From the NCBI GenBank assembly GCA_002398845.1, contig DHBY01000059.1, positions 1-40,254 on the forward strand: a stretch of DNA of 40,254 nucleotides, written 5' to 3'. Origin of the DNA: Firmicutes bacterium UBA4916. GTDB taxonomy: Bacteria > Bacillota > Clostridia > Tissierellales > Tepidimicrobiaceae. This document shows, piece after piece, positions 40,242 through 40,254 of this stretch. Every line of letters begins with the position of its first letter. The stretch's first letter is position 1. The translations under genes and the position numbers were made by a program. Under the pieces are notes generated by a model that saw only the letters and a program-made list of their open reading frames with translations, did no database searches and was not told the DNA's origin.

Positions 40242-40254
40242 AAAAGGTGCGTCC

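Noticed and set aside
1..40254. CRISPR arrays, insertion sequences, rRNA genes, toxin-antitoxin pairs
   Set aside because: No regularly spaced repeats, transposase frames or rRNA sequences were seen on either strand.

Overview
This is a low-GC (AT-rich), densely coded chromosomal segment from an anaerobic Gram-positive bacterium of the class Clostridia. Gene content resembles Tissierellales-type amino-acid fermenters: V-type ATPase, indolepyruvate:ferredoxin oxidoreductase, a sodium/amino-acid symporter, a T-box-controlled serS, NiaR, A-type flavoprotein, and the rpsF-ssb-rpsR / yybS-gdpP-rplI-dnaB neighbourhood. The genus is inferred from gene content only. I see no phage, insertion sequence, CRISPR array or conjugative gene.

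Layout, left to right. (1) 1-2506, minus: front of a V/A-type ATPase operon in transcription order subunit H/G, C, I, with I running off the left edge. (2) 2564-4953, minus: iorA-iorB. (3) 5139-5782: hsp20 with two CtsR-type operators. (4) 5821-8868, minus: cobT-cobU-cobS-cobC, the nucleotide-loop assembly end of cobalamin synthesis, with overlapping genes. (5) 8884-10403: a neurotransmitter:sodium symporter family carrier. (6) 10492-11225, minus: tRNA-Arg(CCT)-tadA-tRNA-Ser(CGA) as one transcript. (7) 11243-13986: M1 peptidase lipoprotein and D-Ala-D-Ala carboxypeptidase. (8) 14060-15646: serS with a full T-box leader and promoter. (9) 15732-17549: a PfoR-like EIIC membrane protein, a palindromic operator candidate, niaR, and divergently tRNA-Glu. 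(10) 17628-21551, minus: GNAT, tandem-HD protein, DnaD-like and DnaC/DnaI-like primosome proteins. (11) 21591-22830: fprA. (12) 22897-28000, minus: MazG-like, yybS, gdpP, rplI, dnaB. (13) 28079-29170: rpsF-ssb-rpsR with an S6:S18 leader candidate. (14) 29182-30509: a PLP aminotransferase. (15) 30517-32552, minus: yedF, DUF3343, mscS, DUF951, ending in a 54-bp perfect palindrome. (16) 32753-35365, plus: four consecutive small regulators that all carry the same short SHOCT-like helical motif. (17) 35361-37709, minus: LiaF-like membrane protein, CvpA-family protein and a DUF5711-type propeller protein. (18) 37814-39323, plus: a MocR/GntR-aminotransferase regulator with an operator-like inverted repeat. 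(19) 39354-40154, minus: an alpha/beta hydrolase.

The most unusual block is the four-gene cassette at 32909-35345, where one ~20-residue motif has been placed N-terminally in three proteins and C-terminally in a zinc-ribbon/HTH regulator, facing a LiaF-like membrane protein; it looks like an envelope-stress or signalling module. The second is the PfoR-like transporter whose leader carries a palindrome fitting a NiaR site, which would make it a niacin-responsive transporter. Several genes start at GTG or TTG, or at an ATG a few codons inside the longest frame because the first ATG contains the Shine-Dalgarno; the starts given here follow the ribosome-binding sites.
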